DNA from: Streptomyces antarcticus
GTDB taxonomy: Bacteria > Actinomycetota > Actinomycetes > Streptomycetales > Streptomycetaceae
NCBI RefSeq assembly: GCF_026627255.1
Contig: NZ_JAPNLM010000029.1
Span: 1 to 64,000, forward strand
DNA length: 64,000 bases
Direction of reading: 5' to 3'
Shown: one piece after another, positions 43,060 through 51,396 of the stretch
How positions within the stretch are numbered: the first letter of the stretch is position 1
Layout of the letters: every line of letters begins with the position of its first letter
Notes under the pieces: generated by a model
Database searches by the model: none
The model's input: the letters and a program-made list of their open reading frames with translations, nothing else
What the model was told of the DNA's origin: nothing
Made by a program: the position numbers and the translations under genes

Positions 43060-44073
43060 AACGCCACCACCCCCACCACCAGCGCCGAGTCCCTCCGCAG
43101 CGTGCTCGGCGGGCTGCTCGACGGGCTCCCCCCGAAGCAGGCCACCGCCGCCGTCGAGCGGCTCATCGCCAGCTACCGGGGGCAGACCCCGACGGACACG
43201 CCCGTCCTGCGCGACCGCTCCGACGTGGTGGCGTACGCGGCCTACCGGATGCCCGCCACCTTCGAAGCCGTACGGTCCGCCCTGGACGGGCTCGCGGAGG
43301 CGGCGCCCGGCTGGGCCCCCGCCTCGCACGTGGACGTGGGCGGCGGCACGGGGGCCGCGACCTGGGCGGTGGACGCCACCTGGGACGGCCCCCGCGAGAC
43401 GACGGTGCTGGACTGGGCGGAGCCCGCGCTGGCCTTGGGCCGCGAGCTGGCGGGCGCCTCCTCCTCGCAGGCGCTGCGCGGGGCCGGGTGGCGGCGGGCC
43501 GTCATCGGCGCCGGGATGGCCGTGCCCGACGCCGACCTGGTGACGGTCTCGTACGTCCTCGGCGAGCTGACCCCGCAGGCGCGCACGGCCGTCGTCGCGG
43601 AGGCGGCGCGGGCCGGGCAGGCCGTGGTGCTGATCGAGCCGGGCACGCCGGAGGGGTACCTGCGCGTCCGCGAGGCCCGCGAGCAGCTGATCGCGGCCGG
43701 GATGCGGGTGGCCGCCCCGTGCCCGCACGACGGGACCTGCCCGATCGAGGTCGGCCAGGACTGGTGCCACTTCTCGGCGCGGGTCAGCCGGTCCTCGCTG
43801 CACCGGAAGGTCAAGGGCGGCTCCCTCGCCTACGAGGACGAGAAGTTCAGCTACGTCGCCGCGACCCGCTTCCCGGTGCGGCCCGCCGCGTACCGGATCA
43901 CGCGGCGGCCGCAGATCCGCAAGGGGCTCGTCCTGCTGGAACTCTGCGGTCCGCGGGACGCGGACGGGGACGGTACGGGCCTGACCCGGGCCACCGTGAC
44001 CAAGCGCCATGGCGACCTCTACAAGGCGGCGCGCGACGTCGACTGGGGCCGGGAGTGGCCGCCGGCCCCGTAG
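43057..44073 (+). CDS. Rsm22-family rRNA methyltransferase-like protein
   Basis: The 338-residue SAM-dependent methyltransferase-fold protein of the small ribosomal subunit Rsm22 family has the SAM motif HVDVGGGTGAATWA and VLDWAEPALALG. VSYVLGEL follows, and then a Cys-rich stretch CPHDGTCPIEVGQDWCHFSARV. The Cys pattern resembles the four-cysteine site described for mitochondrial Rsm22-type proteins, which may hold an iron-sulfur cluster. A C-terminal RNA-binding-like region (KVKGGSLAYEDEKFSYV, KRHGDLYKAARDVDWG) completes it. Role in ribosome assembly is inferred from the family. Confidence 0.82.
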   Translation: MNATTPTTSAESLRSVLGGLLDGLPPKQATAAVERLIASYRGQTPTDTPVLRDRSDVVAYAAYRMPATFEAVRSALDGLAEAAPGWAPASHVDVGGGTGAATWAVDATWDGPRETTVLDWAEPALALGRELAGASSSQALRGAGWRRAVIGAGMAVPDADLVTVSYVLGELTPQARTAVVAEAARAGQAVVLIEPGTPEGYLRVREAREQLIAAGMRVAAPCPHDGTCPIEVGQDWCHFSARVSRSSLHRKVKGGSLAYEDEKFSYVAATRFPVRPAAYRITRRPQIRKGLVLLELCGPRDADGDGTGLTRATVTKRHGDLYKAARDVDWGREWPPAP

Positions 44074-44137
44074 GACCGCCGGCCCGGAGCTGCCCGCCGC
44101 CGGGCCGCCGCCGGGCCGCGGGCAGCCGTACCCGGCC

Positions 44138-44947
44138 CTAGGGCCGCAGCTCCTGGGTGCAGCACTTCACGCTGCCGCCGCCCTTGAGCAGCTCTCCCAG
44201 GTCCATCGGAACGGGCTCGAAGCCCCGGTCCCGCAGCGGCTCCAGCAGTCCGGTGGCCGCCTGCGGGAGCAGGACGTGCAGGCCGTCGGAGACGGCGTTC
44301 AGGCCGAGCGCGGCGGCATCCTGCCCGTCGGCGATCAGGGCGTCCGGGAAGAGCCGCCGGAGCACGGCCCGGCTGCCCGGCGAGAACGCGTCCGGGTAGT
44401 ACATGACCTCGTCGCCGTCCAGCACGCTGAGCGCGGTGTCCAGGTGGTAGTAGCGCGGGTCGACCAGGTCGAGGCCGATGACCGGGCGTCCGAAGAACTC
44501 CTGGGCCTCGTCGTGCGAGAGCGGGCTGGAGCGGAAGCCCCGGCCGGCCAGCAGGTAGCCGGCGGTGACGGCGAAGTCGCCCTCGCCCTCGTTGACGTGG
44601 GCCGGCTCGTGGACGTCCCGGTACCCGTGGGACCGGAACCAGTCGAGGTGGATCGCGGCCTCGGCGGTCCGTTCCGGGTGGGCGAACCGGGCGCCGAGCA
44701 CCCGGCCGTCGACGACGAGGGCGCCGTTCGCCGCGAAGACCATGTCCGGCAGCGCGGGGTCCGGTACGAGGGTCTCGACCGTGTGCCCGAGCGAGCGGTA
44801 GCGGTCCCTCAGGTCCTCCCACTGGGCGAGGGCGAGGGGCAGGTCCACCGGTTTCGTGGGATCCATCCACGGGTTGATGGAGTAGGTGACTTTGAAGTGT
44901 GCCGGTGGGCACATCAGGTAGCGCCGGGGTGTGGCGTCTCTGCGCAA
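44138..44947 (-). CDS. ddaH: Dimethylarginine dimethylaminohydrolase (DDAH)-like amidinotransferase
   Basis: The 269-residue guanidine-modifying enzyme of the DDAH/arginine deiminase superfamily releases citrulline from methylated arginines in characterised members. Motifs include FKVTYSINPWMDP, MVFAANGALVVDGRVL, NEGEGDFAV, the catalytic His in YYHLDTALSVLDGDEV, and the nucleophilic Cys in GGSVKCCTQEL at the very end. Length fits. It diverges from a TetR gene, with several dyads between, which suggests joint control. Confidence 0.85.
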   Translation of the reverse strand: MRRDATPRRYLMCPPAHFKVTYSINPWMDPTKPVDLPLALAQWEDLRDRYRSLGHTVETLVPDPALPDMVFAANGALVVDGRVLGARFAHPERTAEAAIHLDWFRSHGYRDVHEPAHVNEGEGDFAVTAGYLLAGRGFRSSPLSHDEAQEFFGRPVIGLDLVDPRYYHLDTALSVLDGDEVMYYPDAFSPGSRAVLRRLFPDALIADGQDAAALGLNAVSDGLHVLLPQAATGLLEPLRDRGFEPVPMDLGELLKGGGSVKCCTQELRP

Positions 44948-44966
44948 AGAAGGCTCCTCACGACTT

Positions 44967-44997
44967 GCACGACGTGCGCGACCACGCGTCGCGCGTG
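44967..44997. promoter_or_regulatory. Twin dyads in the ddaH/tetR divergent region
   Basis: GCAC-GAC-GTGC (44967-44977) and CACGCG-TCG-CGCGTG (44983-44997) are perfect inverted repeats six bases apart, about 20-50 bases upstream of ddaH. They look like operator sites, but the binding protein is not known. Confidence 0.4.
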
Positions 44998-45074
44998 AAG
45001 AGAATCGTCTCCCCTCCGAGGGAACGGCGCAGTCAACTGACCGGGTGGTTTAGGGAACGCCGGGAAAAGACGAG

Positions 45075-45093
45075 ACGTATCGGGTTGGTACGT
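45075..45093. promoter_or_regulatory. TetR-type operator candidate
   Basis: ACGTA-N9-TACGT is an inverted repeat that ends seven bases before the TetR start codon. Position and symmetry suit autoregulation by the TetR protein. Confidence 0.45.
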
Positions 45094-45100
45094 TCCCGGC

Positions 45101-45712
45101 ATGACCAAGACCCCTGACGCCGCCCGCCGCAGCGACCGCTCCCGGCGCGCCATCCTCGACGCCGCGCTCGCCCTCGTCGGGGAGGTCGGCTACAACCGGC
45201 TGACCATCGAGGCCATCGCGGCCCGCGCCGGGGTCGGCAAGCAGACCATCTACCGCTGGTGGCCGTCGAAGGCCGCGGTCCTCCTGGACGCCTCGCTGGC
45301 CCTCGCCGGGGACGCGGAGACGGAGGGCGGGTGGACCGGCTTCCCCGACACCGGGGACCTCGCGGCCGACCTGAAGTACGTACTGCGGGCGACCGTGGAC
45401 GAGTTCGGCGACGCCAGGTACGAGGCCCCCGCGCGCGCCCTGGCCGCGGCCGGGGCGACCGACCCCGGGCTCGGCGCCCGCTTCACGGAGCAGCTGCTGG
45501 AGCCGCAGCTCGCACTGTACGAGGAGCGTCTGCGCACGGCGCGGGAGGCGGGCCGGATCGCACCGGACACGGATCTACGCCTGACGGTGGAGATGCTGCT
45601 CGGGCCGCTGACGTACCGCTGGCTGCTGCGCACGGGCCCGCTCACGCACGCGTACACCGACGCGCTCGTCGACCGGGTGCTGGGCGGGGTGTCAAACGTC
45701 ACCGGGGGCTAG
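45101..45712 (+). CDS. TetR/AcrR-family regulator
   Basis: The 203-residue repressor has a TetR helix-turn-helix at about 13-60: RRAILDAALALVGEVGYNRL, IEAIAARAGVGKQTIYRWWPS. The C-terminal ligand domain is of the TetR_C_33-like group common in Streptomyces (EDERLRTARE-like helix; LLGPLTYRWLLRTGPL). The ligand is unknown. It is divergent from ddaH across dyad-rich DNA and may control it and itself. Confidence 0.88.
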   Translation: MTKTPDAARRSDRSRRAILDAALALVGEVGYNRLTIEAIAARAGVGKQTIYRWWPSKAAVLLDASLALAGDAETEGGWTGFPDTGDLAADLKYVLRATVDEFGDARYEAPARALAAAGATDPGLGARFTEQLLEPQLALYEERLRTAREAGRIAPDTDLRLTVEMLLGPLTYRWLLRTGPLTHAYTDALVDRVLGGVSNVTGG

Positions 45713-45887
45713 GCGGGGCGGGACGGACGGCACCTCGGGAACATATGCCCGAATAGTGTGCTTATCTTGGGGTTGTCCACTGCCCCTCCCCAACCCCCCG
45801 GTTGAGGAGTCCGGTCACCCGGGGCGCAGGATGGTGGGAGCATGGAAACGTCTGCCGGGTTAACGGTTCGGTTTGGTGAGGGGATAG
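45713..45887. other. Intergenic region upstream of the prim-pol gene
   Basis: I see no gene. The stretch is unusually AT-containing for this genome (for example CATATGCCCGAATAGTGTGC), which is typical of a promoter region. No clear -35/-10 pair could be assigned. Confidence 0.3.
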
Positions 45888-46637
45888 ATGGGGTCTGAGT
45901 CCGGCCGCGTCCAACGCGGCGAGAGCAGGATGTCCCAGTGGCTGCGCCGGCGGCAGAAACCCACCGCCGAGGATCCCGGACGCGAGCGCGAGGCGCTCCT
46001 CCTGGCCGTCGCCGCCGCCGGCCTGCCGATCTCCCCCGCCGCCCATCCCGTCGGCTACCGGTGTTCGTGCGACCGGATCGGCTGTCCGACGCCCGCGCGG
46101 CACCCCGTCTCCTTCGCCTGGCAGACCCAGTCCACCACCGACCGCGCACAGGTCGAGCGGTGGGCCCGCAACGAGCCCCAGGCCAACTTCATCACCGCGA
46201 CGGGCATGGTCCACGACGTCCTCGACGTCCCCCTCGAAGCCGGCGCCGCCGCACTGGCCCGCCTGCTGGAGGCAGGGATCGACGTCGGCCCGGTCGCCGA
46301 GTCGGGCGGTACGGGCGACCAGGCCCGGATGCTGTTCTTCACCGCCACCCGCGGCACCCCCGAGGACGAGGACGAGTGGTGGCCCTGCGAGCTGGACTGC
46401 CACCCCGAGACCATGGACGAGCATCCGGGCCTGCGCTGGCACTGCCGCGGCAGCTACGTCCTGGTACCGCCGGCGGCCCTCCCCGGTGACGAGGCGGTGA
46501 CCTGGCTCCGCGGCATCGAGCACCCCCTGCCGGACCCGCTGACCCTGCTGGAGACCCTGACCGACGCCTGCGCCCAGTACGCCGGTGCCTCGGACCAGGT
46601 CCCGGCCACGGTCGCCTGGCCCCTCGGCCGCGCGTAG
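45888..46637 (+). CDS. Bifunctional DNA primase/polymerase-like (prim-pol) protein
   Basis: The 249-residue protein matches the actinobacterial prim-pol N-terminal domain family, which is AEP-like and often plasmid- or phage-related. The metal-binding region is ATGMVHDVLDVPLEAGAAAL (paired Asp), preceded by the Cys cluster YRCSCDRIGCPTPARHP, which resembles a zinc-binding knuckle. HCRGSYVLVPPA supplies the later His/Arg site. No helicase or primase C-terminal domain follows, so this is the catalytic domain alone. The start could also be the internal ATG at 45930 (MSQWLRRRQKP). Its role in the chromosome is unknown. Confidence 0.78.
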   Translation: MGSESGRVQRGESRMSQWLRRRQKPTAEDPGREREALLLAVAAAGLPISPAAHPVGYRCSCDRIGCPTPARHPVSFAWQTQSTTDRAQVERWARNEPQANFITATGMVHDVLDVPLEAGAAALARLLEAGIDVGPVAESGGTGDQARMLFFTATRGTPEDEDEWWPCELDCHPETMDEHPGLRWHCRGSYVLVPPAALPGDEAVTWLRGIEHPLPDPLTLLETLTDACAQYAGASDQVPATVAWPLGRA

Positions 46638-46708
46638 CCCCGGCGGGCGGCGGACCGACGACGCGTGCGGCCCCGTCGGACGGACGGGGCCGGCCGCGGC
46701 GCCTCACC

Positions 46709-46764
46709 GGATCAGGCTCAGTGGATCCGGCTCAGTGGATCCGGCTCAGTGGATCCGGCTCAGT
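46709..46764. repeat. Four tandem 14-bp repeats at the yaaA 3' end
   Basis: GGATCMGGCTCAGT occurs four times in a row (46709, 46723, 46737, 46751), with the first unit differing at one base, followed by a fifth partial unit GGATCTGGG. The stop codon of yaaA lies in the last full unit, so each repeat is a copy of the gene's final codons (Ile-His-stop on the minus strand). Confidence 0.85.
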
Positions 46765-47563
46765 GGATCTGGGAGACGACCACGTCGAGCGGCCAGGCCT
46801 TGCCGGCCTTCGCGGGGGCCTCGGCCTCGACCGTGTAGCCCAGGTCCCGCAGGGCCTCGACCAGCTCGGCGGGTCCGGCCGGAACGGCCCCCGCCAGCAG
46901 CAGGTCCCGGACCATCCGCCCCTTCGTCGCCTTGTTGAAGTGGCTGACCACCGACCGCTTCTCCACGCCGTCGACGATCTGCGCGTGCAGCACCCGCACG
47001 GTCGCGGTCCGCCCCGCCACCTCGCCCTTCGGCTTCCAGGCGGACGCGTACGCCGACGAGCGCAGGTCCAGGACCAGGCCCTCCCCGGCCGTCCGCGGCA
47101 GCACTTCGGCCATCGGGCCGCGCCAGTACGCGCCGAGCGCGCCCAGCCCCGGCAGCTTCACACCCATCGAGCAGCGGTACGACGGAATGCGGTCGGTGAC
47201 CCGTACCGCGCCCCACAGGCCGGAGAACACGAGCAGCGCGTCATCGGCGAGCTTGCGCGCCTGCGGGGTCAGGCCGGCCAGGTCCAGGGCGTCGTACAGG
47301 ACGCCCGTGTAGACCTCGCCCGCCGGGCGGGCCGCCGCCGTGCGCAGCTCCGCGTTCTTGGCGACCTCGCCGCGCAGTCCCTCGCTCAGGCCCAGCACCT
47401 CGCGCGCCGCGGTGTCTTCGCCCGCGCCACACAGGGCGACCAGTTCCTCCAGTACCGCCGCACGCGCCGGGGCCAGTCCGGGCAGGGACAGCGACTCGGG
47501 CTTCAGCGGTGCGCCGGAGCCGCCGGCGGCCTTTCCCTCGGAGGGCGGCAGCAGCACGAGCAC
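46760..47563 (-). CDS. yaaA: Peroxide stress protein YaaA
   Basis: The 267-residue protein belongs to the YaaA/DUF328 family, linked in E. coli to limiting intracellular free iron under peroxide. Motifs are LLPPSEGKAAGG at the start, LVFSGLWGAVRVTDRIPSYRCSMGVKLPG in the middle, and FNKATKGRMVRDLL near the end. The GTG at 47563 is chosen because GGAGAA lies six bases upstream and the protein then begins VLVLLPPSEGK. The stop is embedded in a 14-bp tandem repeat. Confidence 0.9.
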   Translation of the reverse strand: MLVLLPPSEGKAAGGSGAPLKPESLSLPGLAPARAAVLEELVALCGAGEDTAAREVLGLSEGLRGEVAKNAELRTAAARPAGEVYTGVLYDALDLAGLTPQARKLADDALLVFSGLWGAVRVTDRIPSYRCSMGVKLPGLGALGAYWRGPMAEVLPRTAGEGLVLDLRSSAYASAWKPKGEVAGRTATVRVLHAQIVDGVEKRSVVSHFNKATKGRMVRDLLLAGAVPAGPAELVEALRDLGYTVEAEAPAKAGKAWPLDVVVSQIH

Positions 47564-47664
47564 GGTGGTTCTCCTTCGGTACGGCACGGCGCGGGGATGC
47601 GGCCCCGGAGCCAGGGTAGACGGCTCGCCGTGCCGCTCCGGCCGGACGGCCCTAGGCTCGGTCC

Positions 47665-49107
47665 ATGCCACGCCGTCACCTGCACATCACCGGCACAGAC
47701 GGGGCTGCCCTGCGGGCGGCGCTGCGTGACCTGCGGACGAAGCTGGGGGTGCCGCGGGAGTTCCCGGCCGAGGTGCTCGCCGAGGCGGAGCGGGCCGCCC
47801 GCGGCCCCCGGCTGCCGGAGTACGACGCCACCGAGCTGCCCCTCTTCACCATCGACCCGCCGGCCTCCGTCGACCTCGACCAGGCCATGCACCTGGCGAG
47901 ACGGCCCGGCGGCGGCTACCGCGTGCACTACGCCATCGCCGACGTCGCCGCCTTCGTCACCCCCGGCGGCCCGCTCGACGCGGAGGCCCACCGCCGCGTC
48001 ACCACCCTGTACTTCCCCGACGAACGGGTCCCGCTGCATCCCGCCCCGCTCTCGGAGGGCGCGGCCAGTCTGCTGCCCGACCGGACCCGCCCGGCGCTGC
48101 TGTGGCGGCTCGACCTCGACCCGGACGGCCGGGCCGAGGCCGTCGACGTCCGCCGCGCGCTGGTCCGCAGCCGGGCCAAACTCGACTACGACGGGGTCCA
48201 GAAGGCCATCGACACCGGCACCGCCGAGGAACCCCTCGCCCTCCTGAAGGACATCGGCCGGCTCCGCGAGGCCCTGGAGCGCGAGCGCGGCGGCATCTCG
48301 CTGAACGTGCCCGAACAGGAGATCGTCGGGCACGACGGCGGCTACCGCCTCGGCTACCGGGCGCCGCTGCCCGCCGACGGATGGAACGCGCAGATCTCCC
48401 TCATGACCGGCATGGCCGCCGCCGACCTGATGCTCGCCGCCGGGACCGGCATCCTGCGCACCCTGCCCACCGCGCCCGACGGCGCCGTCGGGCGGCTGCG
48501 GCGGGCGGCGAAGGCCCTGCGCATCGACTGGCCGCACCACGTCCCGTACGCCGAACTCGTCCGCTCGCTCGACCCGCACCGCCCCGCCCACGCCGCCTTC
48601 CTCCAGGAGTGCACGTCGCTCCTGCGGGGCGCGGGCTACACCGTCTTCACCGGCGGCCAGACCCCCGATCCGGCGGTCCACGCCGCGGTGGCGGCCCCGT
48701 ACACGCACTGCACGGCGCCGCTGCGCCGGCTGGTCGACCGCTACACCGGCGAGCTGTGCGTGGCGGCCGCCGCCGGGGCCGGGACCCCCGAGTGGGTGCT
48801 GTCGGCGCTGGCGGCCCTGCCCCGGGAGATGACCGAAGGCACCCGGCTGGCGAACACCGCCGAACGGGAGTCCGTGGACCTGGTCGAGGCCGCCCTGCTC
48901 CAGGACCGCGTCGGGGAGGCGTTCGAGGCGACGGTGATCGACGTCAGGGACGCCGAGCCGCTGGTCGGCACGGTCCAGCTGGCGGACCCGGCGGTCGTCG
49001 GCCGCGTCGAGTCCGCCGGTCCGGCGCTCCCGCTGGGCGAACGCGTCCGGGTCCGGCTGACGCACGCGGACCCGGGCACGGCGAAGGTCCTGTTCGCCCT
49101 GGCCTGA
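47665..49107 (+). CDS. RNB-domain ribonuclease (RNase II/R family)
   Basis: The 480-residue 3'-to-5' exoribonuclease has the catalytic RNB core: TIDPPASVDLDQAMHL with the metal Asp cluster, YRVHYAIADVAAFV, then YFPDERVPLHPAPLSEGAASL. YTHCTAPLRRLVDRY supplies the RNB family C-terminal Arg-rich site. Unlike full RNase R it lacks clear cold-shock and S1 domains, which is typical of this short actinomycete group. It degrades RNA in the cytoplasm; the precise substrate is unknown. It diverges from yaaA with a gap of about 100 bases. Confidence 0.9.
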   Translation: MPRRHLHITGTDGAALRAALRDLRTKLGVPREFPAEVLAEAERAARGPRLPEYDATELPLFTIDPPASVDLDQAMHLARRPGGGYRVHYAIADVAAFVTPGGPLDAEAHRRVTTLYFPDERVPLHPAPLSEGAASLLPDRTRPALLWRLDLDPDGRAEAVDVRRALVRSRAKLDYDGVQKAIDTGTAEEPLALLKDIGRLREALERERGGISLNVPEQEIVGHDGGYRLGYRAPLPADGWNAQISLMTGMAAADLMLAAGTGILRTLPTAPDGAVGRLRRAAKALRIDWPHHVPYAELVRSLDPHRPAHAAFLQECTSLLRGAGYTVFTGGQTPDPAVHAAVAAPYTHCTAPLRRLVDRYTGELCVAAAAGAGTPEWVLSALAALPREMTEGTRLANTAERESVDLVEAALLQDRVGEAFEATVIDVRDAEPLVGTVQLADPAVVGRVESAGPALPLGERVRVRLTHADPGTAKVLFALA

Positions 49108-49134
49108 ACGGGCGGGCGCCCGGCTGCTCGGCCG

Positions 49135-50001
49135 TCAGGCGGGCTGCCGCAGGGCGCCGACCAGAGCGCGCGGATCGTCGGCGTGGAAGCGGATCGTACG
49201 GGCCTCGCCGCGCCCGCCGAGCGGGCGGGTGAAGGGCAGGGGCCGGTTCAGCTCCACGGTCACCGTGGTCTGGCTGCCGACGATCAGGTCGAGCACCCCG
49301 TCCTCGGAGAGGGTGACGAGCCGGCCCTCGGGGTAGCGCCGGTCGACCCGGACCGAGGCCACCGCGTCCGGCGGGACGGCGAGGTCGAAGAGGGCTCCGT
49401 AGCGGATCCGCAGCGAGCCGTCGGGGCTCACCACGTGCGGCCGGGTGACGCAGGCGGCGTGCAGGGCGAGGACGGCCACGATGCCGTACAGGTCCAGGAC
49501 CAGCATCACCCGGTGGACGGCCGGCCAGGGGATGAGGAAGGCCAGGGCCACCGTCTCGATCACCGACACGAAGAGCAGGCCGTACATCATCGCCGTCTGG
49601 GGTCCGGTGTACGCGCCGGCGAGGTCCCCGGGGCGCACCCCGTGCTTCCTGCGCAGCGCCCACCGGCCGAGGGAGCCGGCGGAGCGCAGCTCGTGGACGA
49701 GCAGGCGGCGCACCGCCACCGGCACCACCTGCCGCAGCGCCGACCGCCGGGCCGCCCCGCGGTCCTCGCCGCGGGCAAGGGCGGCGGCGTACAGGGAGTA
49801 CAGCACCCAGGCCTCCAGCAGCAGCACCGCCAGGACGAGGATCTCGGCGCCCGCCAGCGCCCATCCGGGCGGCCGGACCCCGGCCACCAGGCAGACCGCC
49901 AGGGCCAGTTCCCCCGGCAGGACGGCGGCGACCGCGATCCGTGCCGCCCGTACGCCCCGTGCCCGTTCCCGTGCCTGTTCACGTGCTCCGCCGTCGCTCA
50001 T
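49135..50001 (-). CDS. Membrane protein with PH-like C-terminal domain
   Basis: The 288-residue protein has two to three N-terminal helices (about 30-75), a cytoplasmic basic loop, two more helices around 140-185, and a C-terminal beta-rich segment (YGALFDLAVPPDAVASVRVD ... VTVELNRPLPFTRPLGG) resembling bacterial PH-like domains. Function unknown. The ATG at 50001 overlaps the MerR stop (ATGA), so it is co-transcribed with the regulator and is its probable main target. Confidence 0.72.
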   Translation of the reverse strand: MSDGGAREQARERARGVRAARIAVAAVLPGELALAVCLVAGVRPPGWALAGAEILVLAVLLLEAWVLYSLYAAALARGEDRGAARRSALRQVVPVAVRRLLVHELRSAGSLGRWALRRKHGVRPGDLAGAYTGPQTAMMYGLLFVSVIETVALAFLIPWPAVHRVMLVLDLYGIVAVLALHAACVTRPHVVSPDGSLRIRYGALFDLAVPPDAVASVRVDRRYPEGRLVTLSEDGVLDLIVGSQTTVTVELNRPLPFTRPLGGRGEARTIRFHADDPRALVGALRQPA

Positions 50002-50732
50002 CCCCGGCCCCTCTCCATGAAAGCGTCCATGAGCCGGCGGACGACCTCCGCCTGCGCGGGCGCGTACTCGGCGAGCAGCGCCTCCTTGAATCCGGCCACG
50101 ACCGCCCCGTCGGCGGGGATCGCGGCGAACAGTCCCTCGGGGACAGCCGCCATCAGGTCGTCGGCGAGGGGGGCGATCCGCGGATCGTCGGCGGGGGCCC
50201 CGGCGAGCGCGTCGAGGCGCTCGTACAGGGCGAGCATCGCGGGGTCGGCGGCCACCGCGCCGAGCACCTCGTAGACCTGGCGGCCGCCGGTGCCGGTGGT
50301 GTCCAGCAGGGTCAGGTACTCGCGGTCCTTGGCGGCGCTCGGCGAGGCCGTCTCGGGGGCCCGCGCCAGCAGCGCGGCGAGCGCGGGCGACACGGGCCCG
50401 GTGTCGCCGGGCGGCTCCGCGAGCAGCGCGGCCAGCCGCAGGCGCCGCTCCCGCAGGGCGGCCTCCTGGCGCGCCAGGTCGGCGTCGAGCTCGGCCAGTA
50501 CGTCGGCCAGCTCGCGCCCGGCGTCGTCCGCGAGCACGTCGCGGACCTCGTCGAGGCTCAGGCCGAGCTCGGTGAGCCGGCGCACGCGGGCCAGCAGGAT
50601 GGCGTCGCGGACGCTGTAGGCCCGGTATCCGTTGGGGCGCCGCTCCGGTTCCGGGAGCAGCCCGACATGGTGGTAGTGCCGGATCGCCCGGGTGGTGAGC
50701 CCGACGAGCGCGGCGATCTCTCCGATCCGCAT
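49998..50732 (-). CDS. MerR-family regulator
   Basis: The 244-residue protein has a MerR winged-helix N-terminus: RIGEIAALVGLTTRAIRHYHHVGLLPEPERRPNGYR with AILLARVRRLTELGLSLDEV, about 1-75. A coiled-coil dimer helix follows, and then a novel C-terminal domain (about 120-244) without obvious metal Cys, so it senses something other than metal. A canonical dyad with MerR spacing lies 14 bases upstream of the start. It leads a two-gene operon with the membrane protein and faces the RNase P RNA gene. Confidence 0.88.
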   Translation of the reverse strand: MRIGEIAALVGLTTRAIRHYHHVGLLPEPERRPNGYRAYSVRDAILLARVRRLTELGLSLDEVRDVLADDAGRELADVLAELDADLARQEAALRERRLRLAALLAEPPGDTGPVSPALAALLARAPETASPSAAKDREYLTLLDTTGTGGRQVYEVLGAVAADPAMLALYERLDALAGAPADDPRIAPLADDLMAAVPEGLFAAIPADGAVVAGFKEALLAEYAPAQAEVVRRLMDAFMERGRG

Positions 50733-50745
50733 GCCCCCAGTAGAA

Positions 50746-50766
50746 ACCTTGCCGTTGCGTCAAGGT
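50746..50766. promoter_or_regulatory. MerR-type operator
   Basis: ACCTTG-N9-CAAGGT is a perfect inverted repeat. Read on the minus strand it contains TTGACG as a -35 within the dyad, as MerR-regulated promoters do, so it probably controls the merR operon. Its right edge is only about 38 bases from the RNase P RNA gene. Confidence 0.7.
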
Positions 50767-50803
50767 CAAGGCACGGCGCGGCCCCGGGTAGCATGGTCGG
50801 CAC

Positions 50804-51214
50804 GACAGACGAGTCGGCCGGGCGGCCGCGTCGGGGTCTCCGGATCCCGCCGAGGAACGTCCGGGCTCCACAGGGCGGGGTGGTGGGTAACGCCCACCCG
50901 GGGTGACCCGCGGGACAGTGCCACAGAAAACAGACCGCCGGGGGCTTCGGTCCCCGGTAAGGGTGAAACGGTGGTGTAAGAGACCACCAGCGCCTGGGGT
51001 GACCCAGGCGGCTAGGTAAACCCCACCCGGAGCAAGGTCAAGAGGATCCGTCCCCGGACGGGTCTGCGCGAACGCTTGAGGGCTGCCCGCCCGATGTTCG
51101 CGGGTAGACCGCACGAGGCCGGCGGCAACGCCGGTCCTAGATGGATGGCCGTCTCCCCGGCGACCGCGAGGTCTCCGGGAGACAGAACCCGGCGTACAGG
51201 CCGGCTCGTCTGCC
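50804..51214 (+). ncRNA. rnpB: RNase P RNA (class A)
   Basis: The catalytic RNA of RNase P processes tRNA 5' ends. Diagnostic blocks are present in order: GAGGAACGTCCGGGCTCCAC near the 5' end, GTGCCACAGAAAACAGACCG, GGTAAGGGTGAAACGGTGG, GTAAGAGACCACCAGCG, GGCTAGGTAAACCCCAC, GCAAGGTCAAGAGG, then GGGTAGACCGCACGAGGC and ACAGAACCCGGCGTACAGGC. The ends pair (AGACGAG-GGCC with GGCC-CTCGTCT), forming helix P1. Coordinates are accurate to a few bases. A TAGCAT -10 hexamer lies at 50789-50794. Confidence 0.97.
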
Positions 51215-51224
51215 GCTTTCCGCC

Positions 51225-51260
51225 CCGCCCCGGCTCACCCCGGGCCCGGGGCGGTTTTTT
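51225..51260 (+). terminator. Rho-independent terminator of rnpB
   Basis: CCGCCCCGG (51225-51233) pairs with CCGGGGCGG (51246-51254), followed by six T. This is an unusually canonical intrinsic terminator for this genome. Confidence 0.9.
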
Positions 51261-51396
51261 CACGCCCGGTCCCGTCCGGCCAGGCCCCGTCCGGCCCGGT
51301 CCGCCGCCTGCCCGGCCCGGCCCCCCGCGGGAGGGCGGCGGTCTCGCCTGGCGGACCGGGTCGCACCGGGTCCTCCCCGGGACGGATCCTTGACCC

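Noticed and set aside
46709..46764. Iterons of a replication origin
   Set aside because: Four short repeats overlap the end of a gene and no replication initiator or AT-rich box is nearby; the prim-pol-like gene alone is not enough.
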